Of a stretch of 18,667 nucleotides of DNA, positions 1 through 7,105 are shown in pieces (position 1 is the stretch's first letter; every line of letters begins with the position of its first letter). Made by a program: the position numbers and the translations under genes. This stretch comes from an uncultured Spirochaetales bacterium (GTDB taxonomy: Bacteria; Spirochaetota; Spirochaetia; Sphaerochaetales; Sphaerochaetaceae): contig CAMZGJ010000003.1 in assembly GCA_947306375.1 (NCBI GenBank), positions 1-18,667 on the forward strand, read 5' to 3'. A model generated the notes under the pieces. The model did no database searches and had not been told where the DNA came from. It saw only the letters and a list, made by a program, of their open reading frames with translations.

Positions 1-105
1 GACTCTTACAGGGCAAAACTTGAAGAATATGAACACATATTCGGATTCAAGGTAAGGGTGAGCCGGTTCCTCCCCTGTGCCGGAGCCGAAGTATTCGGGA
101 AATAA
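1..105 (+). CDS. C-terminal fragment of an unidentified protein
   Basis: An open frame enters from the left edge and ends at TAA 103-105, giving 34 residues that begin DSYRAKLEEYEHIFGFK and end AEVFGK. The stop is one base before the surE ATG at 107, so the two genes are almost certainly co-transcribed and translationally coupled. No domain can be named from such a short piece. The alternative, that this is non-coding leader, is less likely because the frame is open from base 1 and stops exactly at the next start. Confidence 0.55.
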   Translation, partial: DSYRAKLEEYEHIFGFKVRVSRFLPCAGAEVFGK

Positions 106-106
106 A

Positions 107-862
107 ATGAAAATACTTCTTACAAATGATGACGGTTTTGATGCCGTGGGCCTGAGGGAACTTGACAGCGTTCTCTCCCGCGCCGGCCATGAGGTCTGGG
201 TCTGTGCCCCGTCCGGCCAGCGCAGCGCAAGCTCGCACGCAATCCATCTTCACTCGCCCGTTGAGGTGAAAAAGCTCTCCGAAAGGCATTACGCCTGCTC
301 GGGCTTCCCCGCCGACTGTGTACTTTACGCCGTCATGGGCGCCGTTCCCATGGGGCGCCCCGATGTTGTCATATCCGGAATCAACAACGGCTACAACGTG
401 AGCACGGACCTTGTATATTCAGGCACAGCCGGAGCCGCGGCAGAGGGCTGCGTGAGAGGCTATGCGGCCATTGCCGTAAGCTGTGCCGGCAATGCATTCC
501 CGGATGCCGCCGCATTCACTCTGAAGTACCTTGAAACCTTTACTGAGATATGTCCTCCCGGCTGCTACATAAACATAAACGTTCCGGAGGGCTCAAAGGG
601 CAGATGGACCGTCTGCACCCTTGGTGACGTAAGTTACAGTGACCGCCTTGAGGAGCACTCCGTGGCTGACCACTACATAATTACCGGGGTTGAAAAACCC
701 TTCATGACGGAGCCCTATGACCGTAAGACTGACTATTCGGCGGTGAATGACAGCCGCACAATTGCCGTAAGCGCGGTCAGGATTATTCCGCAGGTGGATC
801 CCGCATGCCAGAAAGAGCTTGAAAAGCTCTGCCAACTTGACGGGGCCATTAGCTTTTGCTAA
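107..862 (+). CDS. surE: 5'/3'-nucleotidase SurE
   Basis: This is the 251-residue metal-dependent phosphatase SurE, which removes phosphate from nucleoside 5'- and 3'-monophosphates and is linked in other bacteria to survival in stationary phase. It begins with the family signature MKILLTNDDG, with metal-binding Asp8 and Asp9. Ser40 (QRSAS), Asn93 in SGINNGYN and YSGTAGAAAEG at about 104-114 complete the active site. An in-frame GTG at 77 would add ten residues, but the family normally starts exactly at the ATG chosen here. Length is typical. It follows the upstream gene by one base and nifS by three bases, so it sits inside an operon. Upstream AT-rich sequence has only a weak GGGA as a ribosome-binding site, consistent with coupling. 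Confidence 0.93.
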   Translation: MKILLTNDDGFDAVGLRELDSVLSRAGHEVWVCAPSGQRSASSHAIHLHSPVEVKKLSERHYACSGFPADCVLYAVMGAVPMGRPDVVISGINNGYNVSTDLVYSGTAGAAAEGCVRGYAAIAVSCAGNAFPDAAAFTLKYLETFTEICPPGCYININVPEGSKGRWTVCTLGDVSYSDRLEEHSVADHYIITGVEKPFMTEPYDRKTDYSAVNDSRTIAVSAVRIIPQVDPACQKELEKLCQLDGAISFC

Positions 863-865
863 CTT

Positions 866-2035
866 ATGAGAAGTATGACACCCAGAATCGTATATATGGA
901 TAACAACGCAACCACCCAGATGGCTCCGGAAGTGGTACAGGCTGTTGCCCAGGCCCAGGCTGAGGTTTACGGCAACGCATCCAGCATGCACACGTTCGGA
1001 CGCAGGGCCGCGGCACTTGTGGAAGATGCCCGCAGCAAGGTTGCTTCCATGCTTGAATGTGCTCCTGAAGAGATTACATTCACAAGCGGCGCCTCAGAGG
1101 CAAACAACACCGTTTTCTCCATTGCAAAAATGCTCATAGAGCAGGGCAGGGGAAAAAGGATTGTAACAACCACCATTGAGCACCCGTCCATCATGGAGAC
1201 GGTTAAATACCTCAGAAAAGAGGGCATTGAGGTGGATCAGGCTCCGGTTGACTCAGAGGGCCGTGTGAAGCTTGAAGAGCTTGAGAAACTTCTGGGACCG
1301 GACGTTGTCCTTGTGTCGGTAATGACGGGAAACAACGAGACGGGCTCAATCCAGGAAATAGGCAGAATCTCCGAGATGGCCCACAGGTGCGGTGCGCTCA
1401 TGCACACTGATGCCACACAGGCCATAGGAAAGATAAAGGTAAGCTGCAAAGAGTGGAATCTTGATTATCTTTCATGCAGCGGACACAAGTTCTACGGCCC
1501 CAAGGGTGTGGGAGTTCTCTACAGCAGAAAGGGCGTTCCCTTTGCCCCCTTCGTGCACGGAGGAGAGCAGGAGCACGGCAGAAGGGCAGGCACATACAAC
1601 ACCGCCGCCATCTACGGCCTGGGTGTTGCCGCGGAGCTTGCACAAAAGAATCTTAAAGAGGAGCATGACAGACTCTGGGAGATGCGTGAGCGTCTCAGAA
1701 AGGGCATCCTCAAGGGCGTTCCCAACGTTGTTGTCAACGGATGCCAGGAGCACTGCCTTCCCGGAACGCTGGATGTCTCATTTCCCACTGCGGAAGGAGA
1801 GTCCATACTGCTTCTGCTGGACATGTACGGCATTGCGGTCTCAACGGGATCGGCCTGTGCCACAGGCTCGCTTGAGCCCAGCTACGTTCTGCTTGCCGGC
1901 GGGCTTGACGTTGAGCTTGCCCACGGCTCCATTAGGTTCAGTCTCGGCCGTTACAATACGGATGAGGATGTTGATTATGTCATTGAGGTCCTTCCGCCCA
2001 TCATCAAGAAGCTCAGGGACCTTTCAACCAGATAA
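866..2035 (+). CDS. nifS: Cysteine desulfurase, NifS/IscS type
   Basis: A PLP-dependent enzyme of 389 residues that takes sulfur from cysteine for iron-sulfur cluster assembly. Visible hallmarks are YMDNNATT at 10-17, TSGASEANN at 73-81, His106 (EHPS), the PLP lysine Lys208 in SGHK, and the persulfide-forming Cys331 in STGSACATG. The next gene is the scaffold protein NifU, so the pair forms a minimal cluster-assembly module. No nitrogenase genes are seen, so the role is general Fe-S biogenesis. The start is not certain: ATG 866 lies 3 bases after the surE stop, while ATG 875 (MTPRIVYMDNN) is also plausible and matches the usual family N-terminus. No clear Shine-Dalgarno sequence precedes either, which suggests translational coupling to surE. 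Confidence 0.93.
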   Translation: MRSMTPRIVYMDNNATTQMAPEVVQAVAQAQAEVYGNASSMHTFGRRAAALVEDARSKVASMLECAPEEITFTSGASEANNTVFSIAKMLIEQGRGKRIVTTTIEHPSIMETVKYLRKEGIEVDQAPVDSEGRVKLEELEKLLGPDVVLVSVMTGNNETGSIQEIGRISEMAHRCGALMHTDATQAIGKIKVSCKEWNLDYLSCSGHKFYGPKGVGVLYSRKGVPFAPFVHGGEQEHGRRAGTYNTAAIYGLGVAAELAQKNLKEEHDRLWEMRERLRKGILKGVPNVVVNGCQEHCLPGTLDVSFPTAEGESILLLLDMYGIAVSTGSACATGSLEPSYVLLAGGLDVELAHGSIRFSLGRYNTDEDVDYVIEVLPPIIKKLRDLSTR

Positions 2036-2044
2036 GAGGTGATT

Positions 2045-2659
2045 ATGTCGGACAGTTTCATGGCAACATGGGTTTATACGGATACGGTAAAGGACCATTT
2101 CATCAACCCCAGAAACATCTGGAAAAAAGATGAGAACTGGGAACCGGATGCATACGGCGAGGTAGGCTCACTTGCGTGCGGAGACCAGATGAGGGTGGGA
2201 ATCAAGGTCAGAAACGGAATAATCTATGACATCAGGTGGCTTACATACGGCTGCGCAAGCGCCATAGCCAGCACATCCATGATGAGTGAGATGGTCAAGG
2301 GCATGGACCTTGAGCAGGCATACCACATTACCCCTGACATGATCACAACAGCCCTTGGCGGCCTTCCCGAGCACAAGTTCCACTGTTCCGTCCTGGGAGA
2401 CAAGGCCCTCAGAGCCGCCATTGACTCCTACCTTGAGAAGAACAATCTCCCCAACCCCTACAAGGCTTCAACCGCAACAGTTGTCTGTGAATGCCGCGGG
2501 GTAACGGACCAGCAGATAGAGGAGCTTGTCAGAACGGACAAGGCCACCACTCTGGAGGAACTTCAGGCCCTGACGGGTTACGGCACGGGCTGCGGCAAAT
2601 GCCGCGATAAAGTAGCGCACCTCTTTGAAGAGATGCGCCACATCTATGGTAAATCCTGA
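2045..2659 (+). CDS. nifU: NifU-like Fe-S scaffold (IscU domain plus BFD [2Fe-2S] domain)
   Basis: A 204-residue iron-sulfur cluster scaffold. The N-terminal IscU-type domain (about 10-130) carries the three cluster cysteines Cys45 (SLACGDQ, with Asp47), Cys70 (YGCAS) and Cys114 (HCSVLG). The C-terminal part (about 146-195) is a BFD-like [2Fe-2S] domain with Cys148, Cys150, Cys183 and Cys186 (CEC and CGKC). Classical NifU has a third Nfu domain; it is absent here because the frame ends at residue 204. ATG 2045 is preferred over GTG 2039: GAGG at 2036-2039 is a suitable ribosome-binding site for the ATG and overlaps the GTG. It follows nifS by 9 bases and receives persulfide from it. Confidence 0.92.
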   Translation: MSDSFMATWVYTDTVKDHFINPRNIWKKDENWEPDAYGEVGSLACGDQMRVGIKVRNGIIYDIRWLTYGCASAIASTSMMSEMVKGMDLEQAYHITPDMITTALGGLPEHKFHCSVLGDKALRAAIDSYLEKNNLPNPYKASTATVVCECRGVTDQQIEELVRTDKATTLEELQALTGYGTGCGKCRDKVAHLFEEMRHIYGKS

Positions 2660-2672
2660 AAATGAGTGAAAA

Positions 2673-2696
2673 TGAGGAGTCCTGAGGGGCTCCTCA
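2673..2696. terminator. Hairpin between convergent nifU and kinase genes
   Basis: TGAGGAGTCC and GGGCTCCTCA form a 10-bp stem (one G-T pair) around the loop TGAG. On the minus strand the stem is followed by CATTTTCACTCATTTTC, so it serves best as terminator of the nucleoside kinase, whose stop codon (2694-2696) lies in the stem. It may also stop the nifU transcript. Confidence 0.65.
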
Positions 2697-4370
2697 ATCT
2701 TCGTAGTCACTGTCCCCTATGAACTCCCTAAGCAGGGAATCAGAAGGCACCGGCCCCGCAGGTATGGGGTTGATGTTCTTGAGGAATGACAGAAGGCGTC
2801 TTGCCTCGGTGTAGGCTCCGCCCTTATCCGGTCCCACCTCTGAAAGCAGGGGAATTGCATAGGTTGAAAGAACCCCTATCTCATAGTCCAGTGAAGTATT
2901 GAACATTGTGTCCGCATTCATCTGGAACGGGAAAATGTGTTTCTTCTCTCCCTTGGTCACGCTCTTCCACATGGCCAGTGTTTCTGATGCGCTTATATCC
3001 CTTGTTCTGTTATCCCTGATTATCCTTCTGAGAATTCTTGTGTCCGTGGTGGAAATCCTGTTGTGGTTATCCAGCGTGAGCTGGGTCAGTGCGGATATGT
3101 AGACCTTGTACAGTGAATCCTGGGGTACGCAGGATGTGAACACCGGATTCAGCGCATGTATGCCCTCAATGACAAAGACAGTAAACTCATCCAGCTTTAC
3201 GCTCTTGCCGTGGAAGGTGCGTTCCTGCTTTGCAAAACTCCACTTGGGAAGTTTTACTTCTTCGCCTTTGAAGATGGCCTGCATTGTATCGTTGAACAGG
3301 TCCGTGCGCAGGGCCTCAAGGCACTCATAGTCAATCTCTCCGTTCTTGTCCCTGGGAATATCCGTACGGGGCTTGTAGTAGTCGTCCAGTGAAATCTGAA
3401 TTGGGTTATATCCCATCAGACTGAGCTGTTCGCAGAGTTTTTTTGCAAATGTGGTCTTTCCCGAGGATGACGGTCCCGAGATGAAGACGGACTTTGCATT
3501 TTTCTTAACTATGTTGTCCGCAAGGGCGAACATTTTCTTCTTCTGGAGGGACTCCGAGAGTCTTATGTATTCCTCAACGGTTCCGCCCGTGACCTTTCTG
3601 TTCATCTGGCCCAGGCATGAGACGCCCAGAATCTTTCCCCACTGCTTGTACTCCTGGAACACTCCGAAGAGCTTGGGGTTGTCCCTCACAGGTCCCACCT
3701 CCGTCACATTGTCTGACTCCGGATACCTGAGGAGCATGCCCCTTTCAGTGTAGGGAATTAAATCCCAGACTGTCAGAAGCCCCGTTCTGGGTGCCAGAGG
3801 CTCATAGGCAATGTCATAGAATTCCTCCACCTTGTACAGCGCAACATTCGGGTTGTTCTGATTGGAAAGAAGGCTTACCGTGGTTTCCTCTTTCTGCTTT
3901 TTGAAATACTTGATGGCTTCCTCGCAGGGCAGGGCCGTGAACTCTATGGGATAGTTGTTTCTGGCAATGGACTTCATTCTGGAAGTTATTGCATCAATGT
4001 CTGACCTGGATATTGTTTCTCCGTCAGTGAAACCGAAGTACAATGCATTGTACATGGAGTGCCAGACAGACAGCGATCTGTGCGGGAACAGCTGGTTTGC
4101 AGCCATGCAGAGCAGGAAGACCAGACTGTGTCTGTATATGCGCCTTCCGTAGAAGTCAAAAATCTGAATTGGCTCTGCATTTGCCTTTTCCGTCAGTATG
4201 CAGTATCCCAGAGGTTGAAGCTCTCCGTTGACTCTGGCACCCACTATGGGGTTGTCCTCATATCTTCCGTCAAGCAGCAGTCCTGCCTTGGAAAACACAT
4301 CCGCCACCGTGGTGCCGCGGGGCACCGCAATGGTTTTATTTCCCACTGAAACTCTTATTTCTGTATTCAT
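2694..4370 (-). CDS. Nucleoside kinase with TGS and uridine kinase domains
   Basis: The 558-residue protein combines an N-terminal TGS domain (about 3-65), a central region resembling the second domain of threonyl-tRNA synthetases (about 80-240), and a C-terminal uridine kinase/phosphoribulokinase P-loop domain. The P-loop GPSSSGKTT is at about 299-307, followed by ISLDDYY (about 326-332) and VIEGIHALN (about 400-408). Such kinases phosphorylate a nucleoside with ATP or GTP; the substrate here cannot be read from sequence, though uridine/cytidine is the usual label. ATG 4370 is chosen; a TTG two codons upstream is also in frame. There is no Shine-Dalgarno, and TATAAT ends 6 nt before the ATG, implying a leaderless mRNA. 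Single-gene unit, divergent from tRNA-Cys. Confidence 0.88.
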   Translation of the reverse strand: MNTEIRVSVGNKTIAVPRGTTVADVFSKAGLLLDGRYEDNPIVGARVNGELQPLGYCILTEKANAEPIQIFDFYGRRIYRHSLVFLLCMAANQLFPHRSLSVWHSMYNALYFGFTDGETISRSDIDAITSRMKSIARNNYPIEFTALPCEEAIKYFKKQKEETTVSLLSNQNNPNVALYKVEEFYDIAYEPLAPRTGLLTVWDLIPYTERGMLLRYPESDNVTEVGPVRDNPKLFGVFQEYKQWGKILGVSCLGQMNRKVTGGTVEEYIRLSESLQKKKMFALADNIVKKNAKSVFISGPSSSGKTTFAKKLCEQLSLMGYNPIQISLDDYYKPRTDIPRDKNGEIDYECLEALRTDLFNDTMQAIFKGEEVKLPKWSFAKQERTFHGKSVKLDEFTVFVIEGIHALNPVFTSCVPQDSLYKVYISALTQLTLDNHNRISTTDTRILRRIIRDNRTRDISASETLAMWKSVTKGEKKHIFPFQMNADTMFNTSLDYEIGVLSTYAIPLLSEVGPDKGGAYTEARRLLSFLKNINPIPAGPVPSDSLLREFIGDSDYED

Positions 4371-4376
4371 GCGCAA

Positions 4377-4405
4377 ATTATAACATCTGTTATTCCGTCT
4401 TGCAT
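4377..4405 (-). promoter_or_regulatory. Promoter of the nucleoside kinase gene (leaderless type)
   Basis: A perfect TATAAT on the minus strand (4382-4377) stands 6 nt before ATG 4370. The -35 position, 17 nt upstream, is ATGCAA (4405-4400), which is weak. Transcription would begin at or next to the A of the start codon. Confidence 0.65.
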
Positions 4406-4428
4406 TACTCAGTTTTTTCTGTTATGTT
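4400..4428 (+). promoter_or_regulatory. Probable promoter of tRNA-Cys
   Basis: TTGCAT (4400-4405), a 17-nt spacer and TATGTT (4423-4428) match the -35/-10 consensus in four of six bases each, giving a start near 4435 and a ~15-nt pre-tRNA leader. The -35 hexamer is the same six base pairs used as the -35 position of the divergent kinase promoter. Confidence 0.45.
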
Positions 4429-4449
4429 TTTCATGTCATTAAGACATAT

Positions 4450-4523
4450 GGTGCTGTACCCAAGCGGCCTAAGGGGGCGGTCTGCAAAACCGTTGTTCAC
4501 CGGTTCAAATCCGGTCGGCACCT
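4450..4523 (+). tRNA. tRNA-Cys (anticodon GCA)
   Basis: A full cloverleaf can be drawn. The acceptor stem GGTGCTG (4450-4456) pairs with CGGCACC (4516-4522), with one T-G pair. The anticodon stem GCGGT/ACCGT encloses the loop CTGCAAA, with anticodon GCA at 4484-4486. The T arm is ACCGG-TTCAAAT-CCGGT (4499-4515). The discriminator base at 4523 is T, the identity element of tRNA-Cys. The 3' CCA is not encoded (TAA follows), so it must be added after transcription. Confidence 0.96.
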
Positions 4524-4528
4524 AAAGC

Positions 4529-4565
4529 AAAGGCGGAATCCAACGTGGTTCCGCCTTTTGTTTTT
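4529..4565 (+). terminator. Rho-independent terminator of tRNA-Cys
   Basis: AAAGGCGGAA (4529-4538) pairs perfectly with TTCCGCCTTT (4549-4558), and the stem is followed by TGTTTTT. This is the strongest terminator in the window and starts 6 bases after the tRNA. Confidence 0.93.
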
Positions 4566-4571
4566 ATGCCC

Positions 4572-4616
4572 GGTGTATGTTCAGTTTTCAGTTTTTTGAA
4601 AAAATGCACATACACC
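4572..4616. repeat. Inverted repeat, 9-bp perfect arms with inner T6/A6 hairpin
   Basis: GGTGTATGT (4572-4580) and ACATACACC (4608-4616) are exact reverse complements. Inside lies TTTTTTGAAAAAA, itself self-complementary, so the whole can fold as a nested stem. Function unknown. Confidence 0.6.
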
Positions 4617-4745
4617 CCCGGTTCTGCAGAGGCAACAAATGGTAGTAAACCTTTCTGTTTGCGCCAAAATTGCACCATTTTTGGTGTGGTTTTCTCCCGT
4701 TTGGGTGTTTTTGCGACCATCAGTCTTGATTTCCCGGCTTGTCTT

Positions 4746-4786
4746 GGTATGCTTCATATTGCAAAAAAGTCATTTTGAAGCATACC
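4746..4786. repeat. Inverted repeat, 11-bp perfect arms
   Basis: GGTATGCTTCA (4746-4756) and TGAAGCATACC (4776-4786) are exact reverse complements around a 19-nt AT-rich spacer. It ends 27 bp upstream of the -35 of the gene at 4850, where a regulator could bind, or it forms a hairpin in an unannotated RNA. Confidence 0.65.
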
Positions 4787-4813
4787 GTCCGGGCCGTGAG
4801 AGGGCCGGCAGTG

Positions 4814-4843
4814 TTTACTCAGGCATGAAAATGCTATTAGAAT
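4814..4843 (+). promoter_or_regulatory. Promoter of the flavoprotein gene at 4850 (leaderless type)
   Basis: TTTACT (4814-4819), 18-nt spacer, TAGAAT (4838-4843), then 6 nt (TCAAGC) to ATG 4850. TAGAAT matches the consensus in five of six bases. No ribosome-binding site lies between the -10 and the ATG. Confidence 0.6.
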
Positions 4844-4849
4844 TCAAGC

Positions 4850-5323
4850 ATGAGAAGAACAGACCGTGAGATTACTGAGATAGAGAAGATTCTGGAGATT
4901 GTGGGTGCGGCAAAGTACCTGCACCTCGGCTTGTTTGACAATGAATATCCCTACGTGGTGCCGCTTCACTACGGGTATGAGTACACCGAAGGTGTTCTTG
5001 TGTTCTATCTGCACAGCGCAAAAGAGGGGCACAAACTGGATTTGATAAAAGAGAATCCCAATGTGTGTGTTGAACTGGAAAGTGACGTTGTGCCTGTCTC
5101 AGGCGGCGAAATTGCCTGTAAATACGGTAGTATGTATGCATCCGTGATAGGACGCGGAAAGGCGCATCTTGTCCGGGATGAGAGGGAGAAAATCAGGGCG
5201 CTGGAACTTCTGATGGAGAACCAGACCGGGCGCAGATTCACCATAGACGGCAACATGGCCTCTTCTGTGGAGGTGATAAAGGTTGAGCTTGGAGAGTTTA
5301 CGGCCAAGGCAAGACTGAAATAG
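4850..5323 (+). CDS. Pyridoxamine 5'-phosphate oxidase-like flavoprotein (NimA-related)
   Basis: The 157-residue protein has the split-barrel FMN-binding fold of the pyridoxamine 5'-phosphate oxidase-like family, closest in outline to NimA-type and MSMEG_6526-type proteins. It begins MRRTDREI, and YPYVVPLHYGYEY (about 35-47) and YLHSAKEGHKLDLI (about 55-68) are typical family blocks; VIGRGKAHLV is a third (about 100-109). Members bind FMN or heme and several reduce nitroaromatics; the physiological substrate here is unknown. It is a single-gene unit whose start sits 6 nt after a TAGAAT -10, with no Shine-Dalgarno. It converges on the pyrophosphatase gene, with only 5 bases between the stops. 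Confidence 0.83.
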   Translation: MRRTDREITEIEKILEIVGAAKYLHLGLFDNEYPYVVPLHYGYEYTEGVLVFYLHSAKEGHKLDLIKENPNVCVELESDVVPVSGGEIACKYGSMYASVIGRGKAHLVRDEREKIRALELLMENQTGRRFTIDGNMASSVEVIKVELGEFTAKARLK

Positions 5324-5335
5324 GGTTTTCAGTCT
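5312..5335. terminator. Hairpin spanning both stop codons of convergent genes
   Basis: AGACTGAAA (5312-5320) and TTTCAGTCT (5327-5335) are a perfect 9-bp inverted repeat around the loop TAGGGT. The TAG stop of the flavoprotein gene is in the loop and the pyrophosphatase stop is in the right arm. There is no long T-run on either side, so termination would be weak, but the same stem serves both directions. Confidence 0.5.
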
Positions 5336-6945
5336 ATTGTGTGGAGAATCTCCGGCAGAAGCTGTTTCTTTCTGGACAGAATCTCAGGCATGTCATAGGT
5401 GCGGTCTGCAAGGGCTCTGTAGGAGAGCTTCTTCTCATACTTGGAAGCGCTGCACAGAAGGACGCTGTTGCCTCTGAGAACGTCGGTGACCATGAGCATA
5501 GCCCAGTCCAGACCGTTGGCGGTTTTCTGCTTCTCAATGGCCTCAAGATACATTTCCCTGTAGGAATCCAGGTCTGTGAGGAAGGGTACTTCGCACTGCC
5601 CCACACCGAATTTGACTCCCTTTTCATTGTACATCTTGAAGTCTGAGTTTATGACACTCTGCGGGTCTCTGACCGAGAGGGACTCACTGAAGCTGAACAG
5701 TGTTGTGCCGAACTGCTTTATGTCCTCAACACCGCAGAGTTTTGCAAGTTCTCTTGCGGAAACCTCATCTACAACTGTTGTGGTGGGGGATCTGAGCACA
5801 AGGGTGTCACAGATAACGCCGGTAAGCAGGACCTTGGCAGTCTTGGGATCCGGGGTCAGACCCTTTCTGAGATAGTTCTGGTAGATGATGGTGCAGGTGC
5901 TTCCGAGAGGCTCCGCATCAATGAAAATGGGAGTGTTGGTAGTGGGGGCATCCAGTCTGTGGTGGTCTATGATCTCGCGGATGGTTGCCGTCTCAAGGCC
6001 CCTGATGCTCTGACCTTCCTCGTTGTGGTCAACAAGAATGACGTTGTAGGACGGCCTGTCCAGGAAGCATCTTCTGGTGACAAAGCCCACCCATTTTTCC
6101 TTGTCAAAGACGGGGAAGCCCCTGAAGCGGGACTGGGCCAGAGCCTCCTTTACATCCTCAAAGAAGTCCGTTGTCTGGACGGGGGCTGCCTGCTTTCCCA
6201 TTATGGTTGAGATTGCCGGTGCCATTCTGAGGCGTCTGATAGCCTCGGCGGTGGGGAGGGTGGTCTGGTAGATAAAGCCGTTGAAGTCCGAAAAATCCAC
6301 ATCCGGGGTGGTCTCCGAGGCGGAGATGATTATGGCCGGGATGTTCATTTTTGCAGCCTGGGTAAGGTGCTCTTTTCTGGAACCCATGACTATCATGCAG
6401 TCGGGCTGTTCCTCAACAATCTTAACGAAGTCATAGAAGGCGGCGGCACCGGCCAGGATGCTGACCTTGAGGGTGTCTTTACTGCCTTTCTTTATCATCT
6501 TGCCGGGTAGGACTTTGCCTACATTCTCAACAAGAATTTCATACTTGGGCTGGAGTTCCTTGTTGTCTGCAAGGAACCAGGCGGTCATGTCGTCAACGCT
6601 GAGCAGGCCGTAGAAATCGCCGTTCTTCAGAACGGGGACTATGGAGCCCATGCGGGTATTGTCGTAGAGCCTGATCAGGTCAAAGATGGGCGCGTTTGAG
6701 TCTATGGTGAGGGTGTTGCGGCGCATTACGTCGCCGGCCTTGGGATAGACGTCCTTCATGTAGGGCGGTGGGACGAACCGGACAAATTCAAGCTGCTTCT
6801 TGAGGCTGTCTGAAAGGTGTCCGCAGCGTACCGGGATGTATGTGTTCTCCGGGTCCGTGAGGTTTTTGAACTGTGCGTATGACCATGCGGCGCAGACACT
6901 GTCCATGTCCGGATTTCTGTGGCCAGTGATGTAAATGTTGCTCAT
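5329..6945 (-). CDS. ppaC: Manganese-dependent inorganic pyrophosphatase with CBS and DRTGG regulatory domains
   Basis: A family II pyrophosphatase of 538 residues that hydrolyses PPi in the cytoplasm. The DHH domain is split by an insert. Metal ligands are visible in ITGHRNPDMDS (His9, Asp13, Asp15), VDHNE (Asp306, His307), IDHHR (327-329) and ICDT (Asp380). The insert holds a CBS motif (about 72-128), a DRTGG domain (about 135-245) and a second CBS motif (about 247-300). In studied relatives this insert binds adenine nucleotides, with AMP/ADP inhibiting and diadenosine polyphosphates activating. The C-terminal DHHA2 domain ends with SRKKQLLP, the phosphate-binding signature. The ATG has no Shine-Dalgarno and lies 6 nt after TACAAT. 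Confidence 0.94.
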   Translation of the reverse strand: MSNIYITGHRNPDMDSVCAAWSYAQFKNLTDPENTYIPVRCGHLSDSLKKQLEFVRFVPPPYMKDVYPKAGDVMRRNTLTIDSNAPIFDLIRLYDNTRMGSIVPVLKNGDFYGLLSVDDMTAWFLADNKELQPKYEILVENVGKVLPGKMIKKGSKDTLKVSILAGAAAFYDFVKIVEEQPDCMIVMGSRKEHLTQAAKMNIPAIIISASETTPDVDFSDFNGFIYQTTLPTAEAIRRLRMAPAISTIMGKQAAPVQTTDFFEDVKEALAQSRFRGFPVFDKEKWVGFVTRRCFLDRPSYNVILVDHNEEGQSIRGLETATIREIIDHHRLDAPTTNTPIFIDAEPLGSTCTIIYQNYLRKGLTPDPKTAKVLLTGVICDTLVLRSPTTTVVDEVSARELAKLCGVEDIKQFGTTLFSFSESLSVRDPQSVINSDFKMYNEKGVKFGVGQCEVPFLTDLDSYREMYLEAIEKQKTANGLDWAMLMVTDVLRGNSVLLCSASKYEKKLSYRALADRTYDMPEILSRKKQLLPEILHTID

Positions 6946-6951
6946 GGTTCA

Positions 6952-6980
6952 ATTGTAGTGTTGACGGGCCTTAATAACAA
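6952..6980 (-). promoter_or_regulatory. Promoter of ppaC (leaderless type)
   Basis: On the minus strand: TTGTTA (6980-6975), 17-nt spacer, TACAAT (6957-6952), then TGAACC and ATG 6945. Match is 4/6 and 5/6 with ideal spacing. The predicted start of transcription coincides with the start codon. Confidence 0.7.
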
Positions 6981-7062
6981 GACATGCTTTTCCGGGGAAA
7001 AACCATGGCAATTTGTAACGTAATGTATTAATATCTGTTTAGATTGTACTATGGATAAATCT

Positions 7063-7088
7063 GTCCGGATATTCGGGAGTTTCCGGAC
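7063..7088 (+). promoter_or_regulatory. Leader hairpin upstream of the secreted beta-rich protein gene
   Basis: GTCCGGA (7063-7069) and TCCGGAC (7082-7088) form a perfect 7-bp stem with a 12-nt loop, 17 nt before ATG 7106. A possible -10 TACTAT lies at 7047-7052, with a poor -35; if used, the stem would be almost at the 5' end of the mRNA, a position known to stabilise outer-membrane-protein messages. Ribosome-binding site GGAG is at 7095-7098. Confidence 0.4.
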
Positions 7089-7105
7089 GGTGCCGGAGAT
7101 GTGAT

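Larger units (their letters stand above)
4566..4813. other. Gene-free stretch with several inverted repeats
   Basis: I find no convincing gene between the tRNA terminator and the promoter of the gene at 4850. The stretch contains two perfect long-armed inverted repeats (listed separately) and a small hairpin CACCA-TTTT-TGGTG at 4673-4686. Short open frames here lack start signals. It could encode a structured RNA, carry regulator sites, or be a decayed insertion next to the tRNA. Confidence 0.5.

Noticed and set aside
1461..2042. 193-codon plus-strand frame inside nifS
   Set aside because: Out-of-frame overlap with a well-conserved cysteine desulfurase; Ser/Arg/Pro-rich composition typical of a shadow frame.
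4572..4616. Relation of this inverted repeat to the 17-kb repeat arrays
   Set aside because: Only GTGTATGT is shared; eight bases are too few to claim a common origin.
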